From Streptosporangium becharense (lineage in GTDB: Bacteria; Actinomycetota; Actinomycetes; Streptosporangiales; Streptosporangiaceae), in assembly GCF_014204985.1 (NCBI RefSeq), contig NZ_JACHMP010000001.1, positions 3,844,001-3,908,000 of the forward strand: DNA of 64,000 bases, read 5' to 3'. The notes beneath the pieces were generated by a model. It did no database searches, was not told where the DNA came from, and was given only the letters and a program-made list of their open reading frames with translations. Both the position numbers and the translations under genes were made by a program. Positions 1-7,451 of this stretch are shown one piece after another; the first letter of the stretch is position 1; every line of letters begins with the position of its first letter.

Positions 1-292
1 ACTGCTTGGCAACATGACAAGCCGACTATCCCCTTTTCAGGCGGAGCAATCATCCTGTTCGGCTGATCGATGCCTTGGTCAAGCGTGTGCCGCCAGTGGC
101 ATGGAGGCGTCGGCGTGTAGGGACATTGTTGTCACCCCAGTTATAGTCACCCAGTGCTGGGGCCCGAAGGAGTCCTCAACGTCGATCGCCCCAGCTAGAG
201 ACGGCAAGCACCAAAGTGAGCGATCGTCATCCTGGACCGAGCGGTCATCTCCTCGTCAGACAGGCGTCGTTTGGAGCACCCTCATACAGGAG

Positions 293-1120
293 TTACACGG
301 TCCCTTCTTTACCTTCGTGAGGCTGGTCGAGCTGTTGCTGACGCTTGCGTTGCTCGACCCGCAATAGCTCAATTTCCTTAGAAAGCTTGTAAAGATTTTT
401 GCTTTCATTGGGATCCTCATAGGGAGGAATCCCCAACTCAAATGCAGCCATATTTTGTTCGATGGCGTCCGCCGTCTGCTGCAGATAGAAGCTGCGTTCT
501 CGATATTTGAAATATCCCGTAAACCCGGCCGAGACTCCCACTGCAAAGCTGAGTGCGACCGTTATCCACTTATAGGGAGCGGGAGTGTCGGCAAGGCTTG
601 CAGCCGTTGTGGTTCCTAGCGAACCAACTATGATAATCGCCTGAAAGATGTTATGAATGCGACGATAATACTTTGCCTCATCGCGCAGTTGCGTCAACTC
701 GCGCGGTATATCTTCCTTATACGCGTACTGTCGTTGATAAACAGGCAATCCAAGGTGCGACGCCGAGAGCCGGCGCGCCTCTTCGGCTAACTCAAGGTCG
801 AGCTGAAGTCTGCGTACCGTTTTACTCTCGTTTCCGGTTCTCTCTGACTCCAGGTAAGCGAGCCTCAGAAATAGAGCGCCAGATAAAACGGTTAAGGGGA
901 TTGCTACGCGATTGATTGGACCCATATCGAAAATGTCCCAGGTTGATACTGTGGCAATAAAGATAGCCACACTTCCAACCGACACTATTGCAGCCGAAAA
1001 GAAAAGGGATCTTTTCTGGATTTTTCGAACCCGTATTGCCTCTTGCAGGGCGAGAATTTTCGCGTTGTGGGCCAATAGCTGAGCTTGTGGACCTGCTCCG
1101 ATGTTCGCAATCTCGGACAA
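293..1120 (-). CDS. DUF4231/SLATT-like four-helix membrane protein
   Basis: 275-residue predicted membrane protein. Two hydrophobic hairpins are visible: helices at about 38-59 and 69-89, and at about 157-177 and 184-204. The stretch KYRERSFYLQQTADAIE (about 205-221) directly after the last helix is characteristic of DUF4231 proteins. Family knowledge: SLATT/DUF4231-type membrane modules are often found beside nucleotide-signal conflict systems and are suspected pore-forming effectors; no nucleotide-sensing partner is seen here. The start is a TTG at 1118-1120 behind a weak GAAGG-like site. Base composition is clearly lower in GC than the flanking genes, which suggests recent acquisition as cargo of the integrative element. 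The C-terminus is charged and glutamine-rich. The biological role is not established. Confidence 0.8.
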   Translation of the reverse strand: MSEIANIGAGPQAQLLAHNAKILALQEAIRVRKIQKRSLFFSAAIVSVGSVAIFIATVSTWDIFDMGPINRVAIPLTVLSGALFLRLAYLESERTGNESKTVRRLQLDLELAEEARRLSASHLGLPVYQRQYAYKEDIPRELTQLRDEAKYYRRIHNIFQAIIIVGSLGTTTAASLADTPAPYKWITVALSFAVGVSAGFTGYFKYRERSFYLQQTADAIEQNMAAFELGIPPYEDPNESKNLYKLSKEIELLRVEQRKRQQQLDQPHEGKEGTV

Positions 1121-1456
1121 GTTTCACCGCCTTCAACCTATTTAGCATTATCGCGCACCTTCTCCCAAGATCTGATCATACACAGAACTTTATTCGTTTC
1201 CAGCAGTTTGTTCTGACCGAAAATGGCCAACCTAACCTCACAGGAGCCATCTTCATTTCACGGCGCCATGCCTTATGGCCAGGTGAAACCCGTACACCGA
1301 ATCTCTGGGAGCAGCCGTTGTTAAGCCTTCAGCCCTGCTCATACATGCGGTGAGGGTCGGCGCGTACGCAACCGACGTGGATCGCTTACGCCTGGGCCGC
1401 GATAGTTCTACTGGATGCCCGTGTACGTCGGGGATGTTGGCCTGTAACTTCGCTGT
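1121..1456. other. Intergenic region, AT-richer, divergent promoters
   Basis: 336-bp gap between the divergently transcribed DUF4231 and Nudix genes. A GATAAT-like -10 hexamer for the leftward gene reads on the minus strand at 1147-1152. No RNA gene or repeat was recognised. The left part shares the lower GC content of the DUF4231 gene; the right part (from about 1350) returns to high GC. Confidence 0.4.
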
Positions 1457-2017
1457 GTGGCTACCAATGAGGAGCAGACGCGTTGGATCGTGCACGGTGA
1501 GCGGCTGATCTACGACAACGAGTGGATCCGGCTCGGGCTCGTGGACGTGGAGATCCCGGACGGGGAGCGGTTCGAGCACCACGCGGTTCATCTGGGGCGG
1601 GCGGCCATGACGGTGCTGGTCGATGATGAGAACCGGGTGCTGATGATGTGGCGGCACCGGTTCCTGTTCGACCGGTGGGGCTGGGAGTTGCCCGGTGGGC
1701 TGGTCGAGGTGGGTGAGGATCCGAAGGACACCGCCGCTCGTGAGGTGGAGGAGGAGACCGGGTACCGCCCCAGGGAGATGGAGCACCTGATCACCTTCCA
1801 GCCGATGGTGGGCATGGTTGACTCCGAGCACCTCGTGTTTCTCGGCAGAGGGGCCGAACTGGTGGGGGAACCGGTCGGGGAGGTTGAGGCCGATCGGCTG
1901 GAGTGGATCCCGATGGCCGAGATTCCCGACATGATCGCCCGCGGGGATGTGTGGAACTCCGGGGTGCTGGTCGGGTTGCTGTACGCGCGAGAGCGGCTCA
2001 ACGCAGCGCGCGGGTAG
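1457..2017 (+). CDS. Nudix hydrolase, Pif-like element protein
   Basis: 186-residue Nudix protein. The complete Nudix box is visible at residues 81-103 (G81-x5-E87-x7-R95-E96-V-x-E99-E100-x-G102), so the Mg-binding catalytic residues are intact. The overall layout resembles ADP-ribose pyrophosphatase-type Nudix enzymes, which hydrolyse nucleoside diphosphates linked to another moiety. In the actinomycete element pSAM2, the immunity factor Pif carries a Nudix motif and prevents redundant conjugal transfer; the same role is plausible here because the gene lies in an element of that type, but this is inference. The start is GTG at 1457. The 3' end overlaps the convergent regulator gene by 20 bp. 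Confidence 0.85.
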   Translation: MATNEEQTRWIVHGERLIYDNEWIRLGLVDVEIPDGERFEHHAVHLGRAAMTVLVDDENRVLMMWRHRFLFDRWGWELPGGLVEVGEDPKDTAAREVEEETGYRPREMEHLITFQPMVGMVDSEHLVFLGRGAELVGEPVGEVEADRLEWIPMAEIPDMIARGDVWNSGVLVGLLYARERLNAARG

Positions 2018-3212
2018 CCGCTCGGGTGAGTTCCTTGACGCGTCGTCCGTGCCGGCGGGAGCCGGTCAGTGTGACGAGTTGCTGGGCTCGGTGGAGATGC
2101 GGGTGGGCGGCGTCCGCCTCTCCCATGGCCAGGAACGCGTGGGCGAGATCGCATCGGAGACCGGCTTCGGCGCGGTTGTAGGTGCCGTCCATGCCCGCCA
2201 GGGCGGACTGGAGATCTTCGATGGTGTCGGGGTCGCCGAAGCGGACCAGGCAGTTGCCGCGCCAGCGGGCCAGGTGGTGCTTGTCGAGAAAGACATACGG
2301 CAGGGTCGGGTCGGCGCCTCCTTGGGGCAGGAGGGCGGCGGCTTGGTCTAGAGCGGTGCGGCAGGTGGTCTCGTCGCCGAGGATGGCGGCGGCTTCGGCT
2401 TCAGCGGCGGCGAGCCAGGTCCGGAGGTGATCGGGGACGTGCCGGTCGTAGGTGGTTCGGATGTGCTGGAGTAGTTCGGTGGCCTCGGCCGGCCGCCCGA
2501 GGTCGACCAGGACGTATGCCTGCTGGCCACGGGCGTAGGCGATCAGGGCTGGGTCTTCGGCTTCGCGGGCGGCTGATATGGCGCGCTCGTGGTGGTCCCA
2601 CGCGTCGGACAGAGCGCAGGTGTCGATGGCCTGCCATCCGGCGAGAGCTGCCGTTTCCGACATGATGCGTGCGAGTTGAGCGCGGATTCCGGGGCGTATG
2701 GCGTGCCGGTGGAAGCGTTCGATCTGGGTGATTTGGGCACGCATTTTGTCGGCGATTGCCGCAGCACCCGCCCGGCGGTCCATCAGGCGCAGATTATTGG
2801 TGTCGGTGGTGAGGATCATGACCATGGTGGAGTCGACGACGGTCGCCTCTTCGATCCGGGCTGCCAGTTCCTCGGCTTGCTCCTGGTGGACGCCGTCGCG
2901 ATTTCCGGTGGGGGAGGCGGTGTCGAGCGGGGCCAGGCCGAACAGCATGCGGGCGTGGTCGGGAAGGCCGAGGCCAGCGGCGATACGCTCGAATACCTCC
3001 AGGTCGGTGACCTGGCGTTGCCCGCGGATGATCAGGCTGATGCGGCCCTGGGTGATCCCGGTCGCCGTGCTGAGGCGTGTCTGGCTGGCGCCGTACTTGG
3101 CGGCGATCTTGAAAAGCTCGGATATGTTGCGACTCTTGAGAATTGCCCTGTTTTCTTCACGGTCCCAAACCTGTTCCGGAATTCGGATCGGATCGAAAGC
3201 GCTTTTTGGCAT
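1998..3212 (-). CDS. XRE-family HTH regulator with TPR-like C-terminus
   Basis: 404-residue regulator. An XRE-type helix-turn-helix lies at about residues 33-85 (TRLSTATGITQGRISLIIRG is the recognition part). A long Ala-rich helical region follows that resembles the TPR-type sensor domains of Streptomyces regulators. Family knowledge: such proteins act as transcription regulators, often next to Nudix or phosphorylated-sugar genes, and bind a small ligand or peptide through the TPR part. It is convergent with the Nudix gene and divergent from the small zinc-motif gene at 3333. The 120-bp divergent promoter region holds an inverted repeat that may be its operator. The ATG at 3210-3212 is the start. 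Confidence 0.82.
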   Translation of the reverse strand: MPKSAFDPIRIPEQVWDREENRAILKSRNISELFKIAAKYGASQTRLSTATGITQGRISLIIRGQRQVTDLEVFERIAAGLGLPDHARMLFGLAPLDTASPTGNRDGVHQEQAEELAARIEEATVVDSTMVMILTTDTNNLRLMDRRAGAAAIADKMRAQITQIERFHRHAIRPGIRAQLARIMSETAALAGWQAIDTCALSDAWDHHERAISAAREAEDPALIAYARGQQAYVLVDLGRPAEATELLQHIRTTYDRHVPDHLRTWLAAAEAEAAAILGDETTCRTALDQAAALLPQGGADPTLPYVFLDKHHLARWRGNCLVRFGDPDTIEDLQSALAGMDGTYNRAEAGLRCDLAHAFLAMGEADAAHPHLHRAQQLVTLTGSRRHGRRVKELTRAATRALR

Positions 3213-3266
3213 CCCGTCCTCCGGTGATCAGCCCCCGAGATGACGCGTCGCTGTGGGTTGGGATCC

Positions 3267-3285
3267 TATATCCCCCGGTGATATA
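3267..3285. promoter_or_regulatory. Inverted repeat in divergent promoter region
   Basis: TATATC (3267-3272) and GATATA (3280-3285) form an inverted repeat with a 7-nt spacer, between the XRE regulator and the rightward gene at 3333. An AT-rich palindrome in otherwise GC-rich DNA at this position is a plausible operator or overlapping -10 region. A second TATA-like hexamer (GGTATAGG) follows at about 3293-3300. Confidence 0.4.
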
Positions 3286-3332
3286 TCCGCGTGGTATAGG
3301 AGCGGTGAGTTCACGCAGACATTCTTTCCGGC

Positions 3333-3743
3333 ATGACAACGCCGGTTAAGTGCGAGGAATGCGACGGGCGCGGCTGGAAGATCGTCACTCGCCGGGGGTG
3401 CGTGGCGGCCACGGTCCTGCGCATGGAGACGTCCTCCCGTGAGGACTGCCTGTACTGCGATGGCGCGGAACAGGTTATCGAGATGTTCGAGTGGGAGGTC
3501 TTCCTCTCCGCGAACGGCACCGACCAGCTCGGGCCGTGCGGGACCAGTTCGAGTCAGGCCGCGTCGATGGATGACCTCAGGATGGCCCTGCGCCGTCTGG
3601 CCGCGAACACGGGAGCGTGGGGACGGATCACGCATCGGCTCTACGACTTCGGCACCGTCCCCGACGACTGGTCCCGGCGGGTGATCTTCAAGGCGACGGT
3701 GGATCCGGCCGGATCGGTGCGCTTCGAACGGGTCGCCTCGTGA
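3333..3743 (+). CDS. Small protein with two CxxC zinc-knuckle motifs
   Basis: 136 residues, function unknown. The N-terminus holds CEECDGRGW (residues 7-15) and CLYCDG (39-44), a pair of CxxC motifs like the DnaJ-type CxxCxGxG zinc knuckle. The remaining two thirds is a mixed alpha/beta stretch without a recognised family. It is the first gene of a two-gene unit: its TGA overlaps the GTG of the next gene (GTGA). Position between the element's two regulators makes it an element-encoded accessory gene. The ATG at 3333 is the only good start and lies just right of the divergent promoter region. Confidence 0.65.
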   Translation: MTTPVKCEECDGRGWKIVTRRGCVAATVLRMETSSREDCLYCDGAEQVIEMFEWEVFLSANGTDQLGPCGTSSSQAASMDDLRMALRRLAANTGAWGRITHRLYDFGTVPDDWSRRVIFKATVDPAGSVRFERVAS

Positions 3744-4042
3744 GCAGGCAGGCCGGGATTCAGGGCGCGTCGTGCTCGGCTCCGCACCTGGCGCCACCGC
3801 AACCGGCGCATGTGCCGCTGACGTGGTCGGCGCTGCGCCGCTTCGAGCGGGTGCGGGTGGTGGCCTGGACCTGCCATGAGCACCGGGTGACGTTCTATGA
3901 GCTGTGCCAGGCCGGCGGGCTGGCCTTCATCCGGCGCACCAGCACCGGCAAGGGCAAGGCGCTGGTGGCGCAGAGCGAGGCGTGGCGGTGCCGGGAGGCC
4001 GAGGCCGTATGGGGCGCCCTGCTGTCCGGGACCGCCCGGTAA
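3740..4042 (+). CDS. Hypothetical protein of the element
   Basis: 100-residue protein chosen from GTG at 3740, because it overlaps the preceding stop as GTGA, the usual coupling in this element. Nothing in it matches a family I recognise. It contains single cysteines (CSAPH, WTCHEH, LCQAGG, WRCREA) that could form a small metal site together, and a basic stretch RRTSTGKGK. Coding is supported by high third-position GC and the coupled start. It ends 119 bp before the GntR regulator. Confidence 0.55.
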   Translation: MSRQAGIQGASCSAPHLAPPQPAHVPLTWSALRRFERVRVVAWTCHEHRVTFYELCQAGGLAFIRRTSTGKGKALVAQSEAWRCREAEAVWGALLSGTAR

Positions 4043-4121
4043 CCAGTCGGTTCGCCAGTAGGCAGTCCGGCTTATGGGCCTGAGGGCAGAGCCCTGACAG
4101 GTGCCTTCTCAGCCAGTACTG

Positions 4122-4139
4122 TGCTTGTGCAGACGAGTG
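4122..4139 (+). promoter_or_regulatory. KorSA-type operator upstream of GntR gene
   Basis: TGCTTGTGCAGACGAGTG matches the palindrome upstream of the pra-like gene (4906-4923) at 15 of 18 positions and lies 22 bp before the GntR start. KorSA of pSAM2 is known to bind sites upstream of both its own gene and pra; the same two positions carry the motif here, so autoregulation is inferred. Confidence 0.6.
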
Positions 4140-4161
4140 CAAGAGTGATCGGGCGGTTGAC

Positions 4162-4878
4162 ATGAGCATGGACTTCGCTCCGCCGAAGTATGCCCAGGTG
4201 ATGACGGCGATCCAGCAACGGATCCAGGCCGGCGAGTACGCGCCGGGAGACATGCTGCCGTCCGAGACCCAGTTGGTGCGGGAGTTCGGGGTGGGCCGCA
4301 CCACGGTGGTGCGCGCGTTGCAGACCTTGGCCATGCAGGGCTGGATCGAGCGCGAGCACGGGCGCGGCTCGTTCGTCAAAGGCCGGCCGGAGAGTTCCCC
4401 GGATCGGGTTCGGCCGGGGCTGGGCGTGGCCGAACAGGCCGAGAGCGCTGAGCAGGCGATTGAGGTGCATCGCCTGGCGGCGCCGCGGCACATCGCCCGG
4501 TTGCTGGGTGTGGCAGAGCGTACTCCGGTGCTCGCCCGCCAGCGGGTGGCCCGCCAAGGGGACCGGGTGGCGGCGGTGGAAACCCTGTGGTTCCCGTTGG
4601 AGGTCGCCCTCGGCACCGACCTCGACAGGCCCGACCCGCTCCGGTACGGGGTGCGCCAGCATCTCCAAGCGGTCAAGCATCTGCGCTTCGATCACGTCAC
4701 CGAGCGGCTGACCGCGCGTGCCCCCTCTGAGGAGGAGACCGACCTGCTCGGCTCGGCCAAGCCGGTGCTCGGGGTGGTCTCGACGGTGCATGACGCAGCC
4801 GGCACGGTGCTGCTGGTGGTGGAGGCGGCGCTGCCCGGTGACCTGCATGAGCTTCAGGATGTGTATCCGGTGAGCTGA
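4162..4878 (+). CDS. GntR-family repressor, KorSA-like, with UTRA domain
   Basis: 238 residues. A GntR winged helix spans about residues 8-76 (ERIQAGEYAPGDMLPSE-like opening, then LVREFGVGRTTVVRALQTL). A UTRA ligand-binding domain follows (about 95-235). In pSAM2-type elements the GntR/UTRA protein KorSA represses the activator gene pra and so keeps replication and transfer silent; the gene order regulator-pra seen here is the same. A palindromic motif occurs just upstream of this gene and again upstream of the pra-like gene. The ATG at 4162 is used; an in-frame ATG two codons downstream is an alternative. Confidence 0.85.
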   Translation: MSMDFAPPKYAQVMTAIQQRIQAGEYAPGDMLPSETQLVREFGVGRTTVVRALQTLAMQGWIEREHGRGSFVKGRPESSPDRVRPGLGVAEQAESAEQAIEVHRLAAPRHIARLLGVAERTPVLARQRVARQGDRVAAVETLWFPLEVALGTDLDRPDPLRYGVRQHLQAVKHLRFDHVTERLTARAPSEEETDLLGSAKPVLGVVSTVHDAAGTVLLVVEAALPGDLHELQDVYPVS

Positions 4879-4905
4879 GCTGTCCTCCCACTCGCCCCGC
4901 TCATT

Positions 4906-4923
4906 CACTTGTGCGGACGAGTG
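4906..4923 (+). promoter_or_regulatory. KorSA-type operator upstream of pra-like gene
   Basis: CACTTGTGCGGACGAGTG is an imperfect palindrome (half sites CACTTGTGC and CACTCGTCC on the opposite strand). It lies about 75 bp before the pra-like start. The pattern CACTxGTxC with its mirror is repeated at 4122-4139 and, in degenerate form, at 4940-4957. Confidence 0.6.
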
Positions 4924-4939
4924 GGGTTCAGCTACTCTC

Positions 4940-4957
4940 AACTCAATCGGACAAGTG
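4940..4957 (+). promoter_or_regulatory. Degenerate second KorSA-type half-site
   Basis: The right half CGGACAAGTG (4948-4957) fits the consensus half-site exactly, while the left half matches only about 5 of 9 positions. It lies 34 bp after the palindrome at 4906-4923, so two operator turns may flank the promoter of the pra-like gene. Confidence 0.4.
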
Positions 4958-4999
4958 GACGTCCGGATGTCGGGCGTCCTTGTGAAAGGAACTACTGCC

Positions 5000-5434
5000 A
5001 TGGCCATCCACGGCCCCATCCCCGTCACCTTCGAGCAGGTCTTCCCGCACGGCTGCTACATCGTCGGCGAGGTCGAGCAGGTCAAGGACTTCGACGCCTC
5101 CTCCGGCGGGCGCACCGTGTTCGCCAAGGACAAGACCACCGGCGAACTCATCTGGCAGGTCGCCGTGATGGACGCCGACCCCGGTGTCAAGGCCGGGCAG
5201 AAGACCGTCTCGGTCAAGCTCCTGTCGGCGGTGCAGCCGGTCGTCCCGCCGGCGCTGCCGGGGCTGCCGTTCGTGCCGGTCGAGTTCGACGGCATGACCG
5301 TCACCCCCTACGTCGCGCAGAACACCGGCCGCCTGGCCTACTCCATCCGCGCCACCGCCCTGCGCGCTCCCCGCACCACCGGCACGGCGGGACCGGCCAA
5401 GCAGAACGGCGCGGTCAAGGAGGCCGCGGCGTGA
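5000..5434 (+). CDS. Pra-like replication/integration/excision activator
   Basis: 144-residue protein beginning AIHGPIPVTFEQVFPHGCYI after Met1, a pattern I recognise from proteins annotated as plasmid replication, integration and excision activators in actinomycete elements. It contains a predicted beta-rich core (VKDFDAS..., ELIWQVAVMDADPGVKAGQ) and a low-complexity Ala/Thr tail. In pSAM2, Pra switches on the rep-xis-int operon; the order here (repressor, operator, pra, then tra-rep-xis-int) supports this role. ATG at 5000 is chosen over upstream in-frame starts because GAAAGGA precedes it. The stop overlaps the next gene as GTGA. Confidence 0.75.
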   Translation: MAIHGPIPVTFEQVFPHGCYIVGEVEQVKDFDASSGGRTVFAKDKTTGELIWQVAVMDADPGVKAGQKTVSVKLLSAVQPVVPPALPGLPFVPVEFDGMTVTPYVAQNTGRLAYSIRATALRAPRTTGTAGPAKQNGAVKEAAA

Positions 5435-5748
5435 CCGAGCCCGTCCCCTATACGTTCGTCACCGCGTCGATCGACGAGGCCGGCACCCGGCTCGGCATCT
5501 CCTTTCGCACCTCCGACCTGGCGGTCAGCGTGCTGGGCGCCGACCGGCACCGGCCGACCCTGGACATCTCCGGCCTCCAGGCGCGGGTGTCGATCTCCAC
5601 CACCGGCGGCGGCCCGGTCACCGACCAGGACCTCACGCTCGCCCGGCAGCTCGCCGACGCCGCCGCCCGCTATCTGGCGGTGTGCGAGCGCCTGCACGCC
5701 GACCAGTCGGTCACCTCGGTCGCCCGGCCCGGCGAGGCCGCGGCCTGA
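5431..5748 (+). CDS. Hypothetical protein coupled to pra-like gene
   Basis: 105 residues from GTG 5431, which overlaps the pra-like stop by 4 bp. No family recognised. The central part (VSVLGADRHRPTLDISGLQARVSI) looks beta-stranded, and the C-terminal half is helical (LTLARQLADAAARYLAVCERLHADQ). It is probably a co-regulated element protein. A hairpin lies 11 bp after its stop, so this gene likely ends the pra transcript. Confidence 0.55.
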   Translation: MTEPVPYTFVTASIDEAGTRLGISFRTSDLAVSVLGADRHRPTLDISGLQARVSISTTGGGPVTDQDLTLARQLADAAARYLAVCERLHADQSVTSVARPGEAAA

Positions 5749-5758
5749 CCACGTAAGC

Positions 5759-5792
5759 GGGGCCGCCAGAAGCGGCAACTTCCGGCGGCCCC
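5759..5792 (+). terminator. Hairpin between pra operon and transfer/replication operon
   Basis: GGGGCCGCCAGAAG pairs with CTTCCGGCGGCCCC (5779-5792) across a CGGCAA loop, with one mismatch in 14 positions. There is no T-run, so it may act as a terminator, attenuator or RNA-stability element between the pra-like unit and the translocase gene. Confidence 0.5.
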
Positions 5793-5838
5793 TCCACTCT
5801 CCCTCGCACGCGAATCCAAGGAAGAAGGCACCAGCCTA

Positions 5839-7251
5839 ATGTTCAAGAAGCTGCCCGGGGACGAGGCGCAGCACCTCGTCACCACCACCCCCGACACCGC
5901 CGTGGTGTTCCGCCCGGCCGTGCTGCACACCCCGGCCATCATCACCGTCCTCATCTTCACCTGGCGACTGCTGGCCGGGCTGATCCGGGTCATCTGGCGC
6001 CACCCCATCGCCGCGATCGTCGTCGCCGTGCCCGTGGTGACCTGGGCCCTGTACGGCTGGCCATGGGGCCTGGGCCTGGTCGCCCTGGTCCTCGTCGGCC
6101 TCACCGCCTGGTTCTTTCTCGCGCGCGCCTCGTTCCTGCGCTGGGTGGGCTGGCGGCTGCTGGCCTTCTGGCGCCGGATCTGGGTGTACCGGCGGCACTG
6201 GCAACCCGTCATGATCGTCTCCGGCCTCGGGCGGCGCATCCACGGCCGCGACTACCTGCCCCGCCTGGTCCACGTCACCTGCACCTCGTGGGCCGACCTG
6301 GTCACCGTGCGGATGCTCACCGGCCAGTGCGTCAAGGACTGGGCCGACCGCGTCGACCACCTCGCGCACGGCTTCGGCGCCACCTCCTGCCGGGTGTCCA
6401 TCGCGCGGGCCGGATGGCTGCTGCTCATCATCCCCCGCCATGACCCGCTGGCCACCCCCTTACCGGCCGTCCCGATCCCGGACGAGGCGACGGTCGGGCC
6501 GGTGGAGATCGGCCGCTGCGAGGACGGCACACCATGGAAGCTCAAGGTCCACGGCACCCACGTCCTGGTGGCCGGCGCCACCGGCGCGGGCAAGGGCTCC
6601 ATCATCTGGTCGACCATCCGCGGTCTCCTCCCTGCCGTCCGCGCGGGCCTAGTCCAGATCTGGGCCCTGGACCCGAAACGGATGGAACTGTCCTTCGGCC
6701 GGACCCTGTTCGGCGACCGGTACGCGGCCACCCCGGACGCCTGCGCGGACCTGCTGGAGGCCGCAGTGGCGGTCATGCAGGAGCGGGCCGACCGCTTCGC
6801 CGGCCTCCAGCGCACCCACACCCCCACCACCGAGGACCCGTTCGTCCTGGTCGTCGTCGACGAGGTCGCGTTCCTGACCGCCTACCAGTCCGACAAAGGT
6901 CTGAAGCTCCGCATCTCCGCCGCGCTGGCCACCCTCACCACCCAGGGCCGCGCGGTCGGCGTCGGCGTGCTGGCCGCCCTCCAGGACCCGCGCAAGGACG
7001 TGCTCAGCATCCGCAACCTGTTCCCCGACAAGATCGCCCTGCGCCTCGATGAGTCCGAGCAGGTGGACATGGTGCTCGGCGACGGCGCCCGGGACCGGGG
7101 CGCGCTGGCCGACCACATCTCCCCCATCCCCGCCCAAGGCGCCGGCGTGGCCTATGTGCGGCTGGAAACCTCCCCGGATCCGATCCGGGTGCGCGCGGCC
7201 TACGTGTCCGACGCCGACATCCGCGCCATGGCCGAGGCGGTGACCGCGTGA
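5839..7251 (+). CDS. FtsK/SpoIIIE-type conjugal translocase (TraSA-like)
   Basis: 470 residues. Three hydrophobic helices near the N-terminus (about 33-51, 56-71, 74-95) anchor it in the membrane. The motor domain has Walker A GATGAGKGS at 246-254 and Walker B LVVVDEVAF around D341-E342. Family knowledge: single FtsK-like proteins of actinomycete elements move double-stranded DNA between mycelia, instead of a type IV relaxosome system. It starts at ATG 5839 after a GAAGAAGG region and opens a strictly coupled operon: its TGA overlaps the next start. The C-terminal gamma-type DNA-reading domain was not clearly identified. Confidence 0.88.
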   Translation: MFKKLPGDEAQHLVTTTPDTAVVFRPAVLHTPAIITVLIFTWRLLAGLIRVIWRHPIAAIVVAVPVVTWALYGWPWGLGLVALVLVGLTAWFFLARASFLRWVGWRLLAFWRRIWVYRRHWQPVMIVSGLGRRIHGRDYLPRLVHVTCTSWADLVTVRMLTGQCVKDWADRVDHLAHGFGATSCRVSIARAGWLLLIIPRHDPLATPLPAVPIPDEATVGPVEIGRCEDGTPWKLKVHGTHVLVAGATGAGKGSIIWSTIRGLLPAVRAGLVQIWALDPKRMELSFGRTLFGDRYAATPDACADLLEAAVAVMQERADRFAGLQRTHTPTTEDPFVLVVVDEVAFLTAYQSDKGLKLRISAALATLTTQGRAVGVGVLAALQDPRKDVLSIRNLFPDKIALRLDESEQVDMVLGDGARDRGALADHISPIPAQGAGVAYVRLETSPDPIRVRAAYVSDADIRAMAEAVTA

Positions 7252-7451
7252 GGGTCTGCTTCCACGGCACCGACGAAGAGATCACCCGCATCTGCGAGCG
7301 GCCCGTCCTGGCCCTGCTCGGACCGCGCCGCACACAACGCGTGGTGGCCTTCGAACTGTCCGACGTCTCCATCACCACCGACCCCTACGGCACCCTCTAC
7401 CGGCTGACCGCCGACCTGACCGAAGTGCACCGCGAGGAGGGAGGCGAATGA
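7248..7451 (+). CDS. Small hypothetical protein between tra and rep
   Basis: 67 residues, GTG start overlapping the translocase stop (GTGA) and TGA overlapping the rep start (ATGA). No known domain; it is a soluble alpha/beta-looking sequence (VVAFELSDVSITTDPYGTLYRLTADLTEVH). Coding is supported by the double translational coupling. Small genes in this place in AICEs are sometimes transfer-associated (spread) functions, but nothing in the sequence shows that here. Confidence 0.6.
   Translation: MRVCFHGTDEEITRICERPVLALLGPRRTQRVVAFELSDVSITTDPYGTLYRLTADLTEVHREEGGE

Noticed and set aside
1-1456. Left attachment site of the integrative element
   Set aside because: I searched for a copy of the tRNA-Ala 3' segment (GGTGGAGCCTAGGAGATTCG) and found none; the left end must be outside the window.
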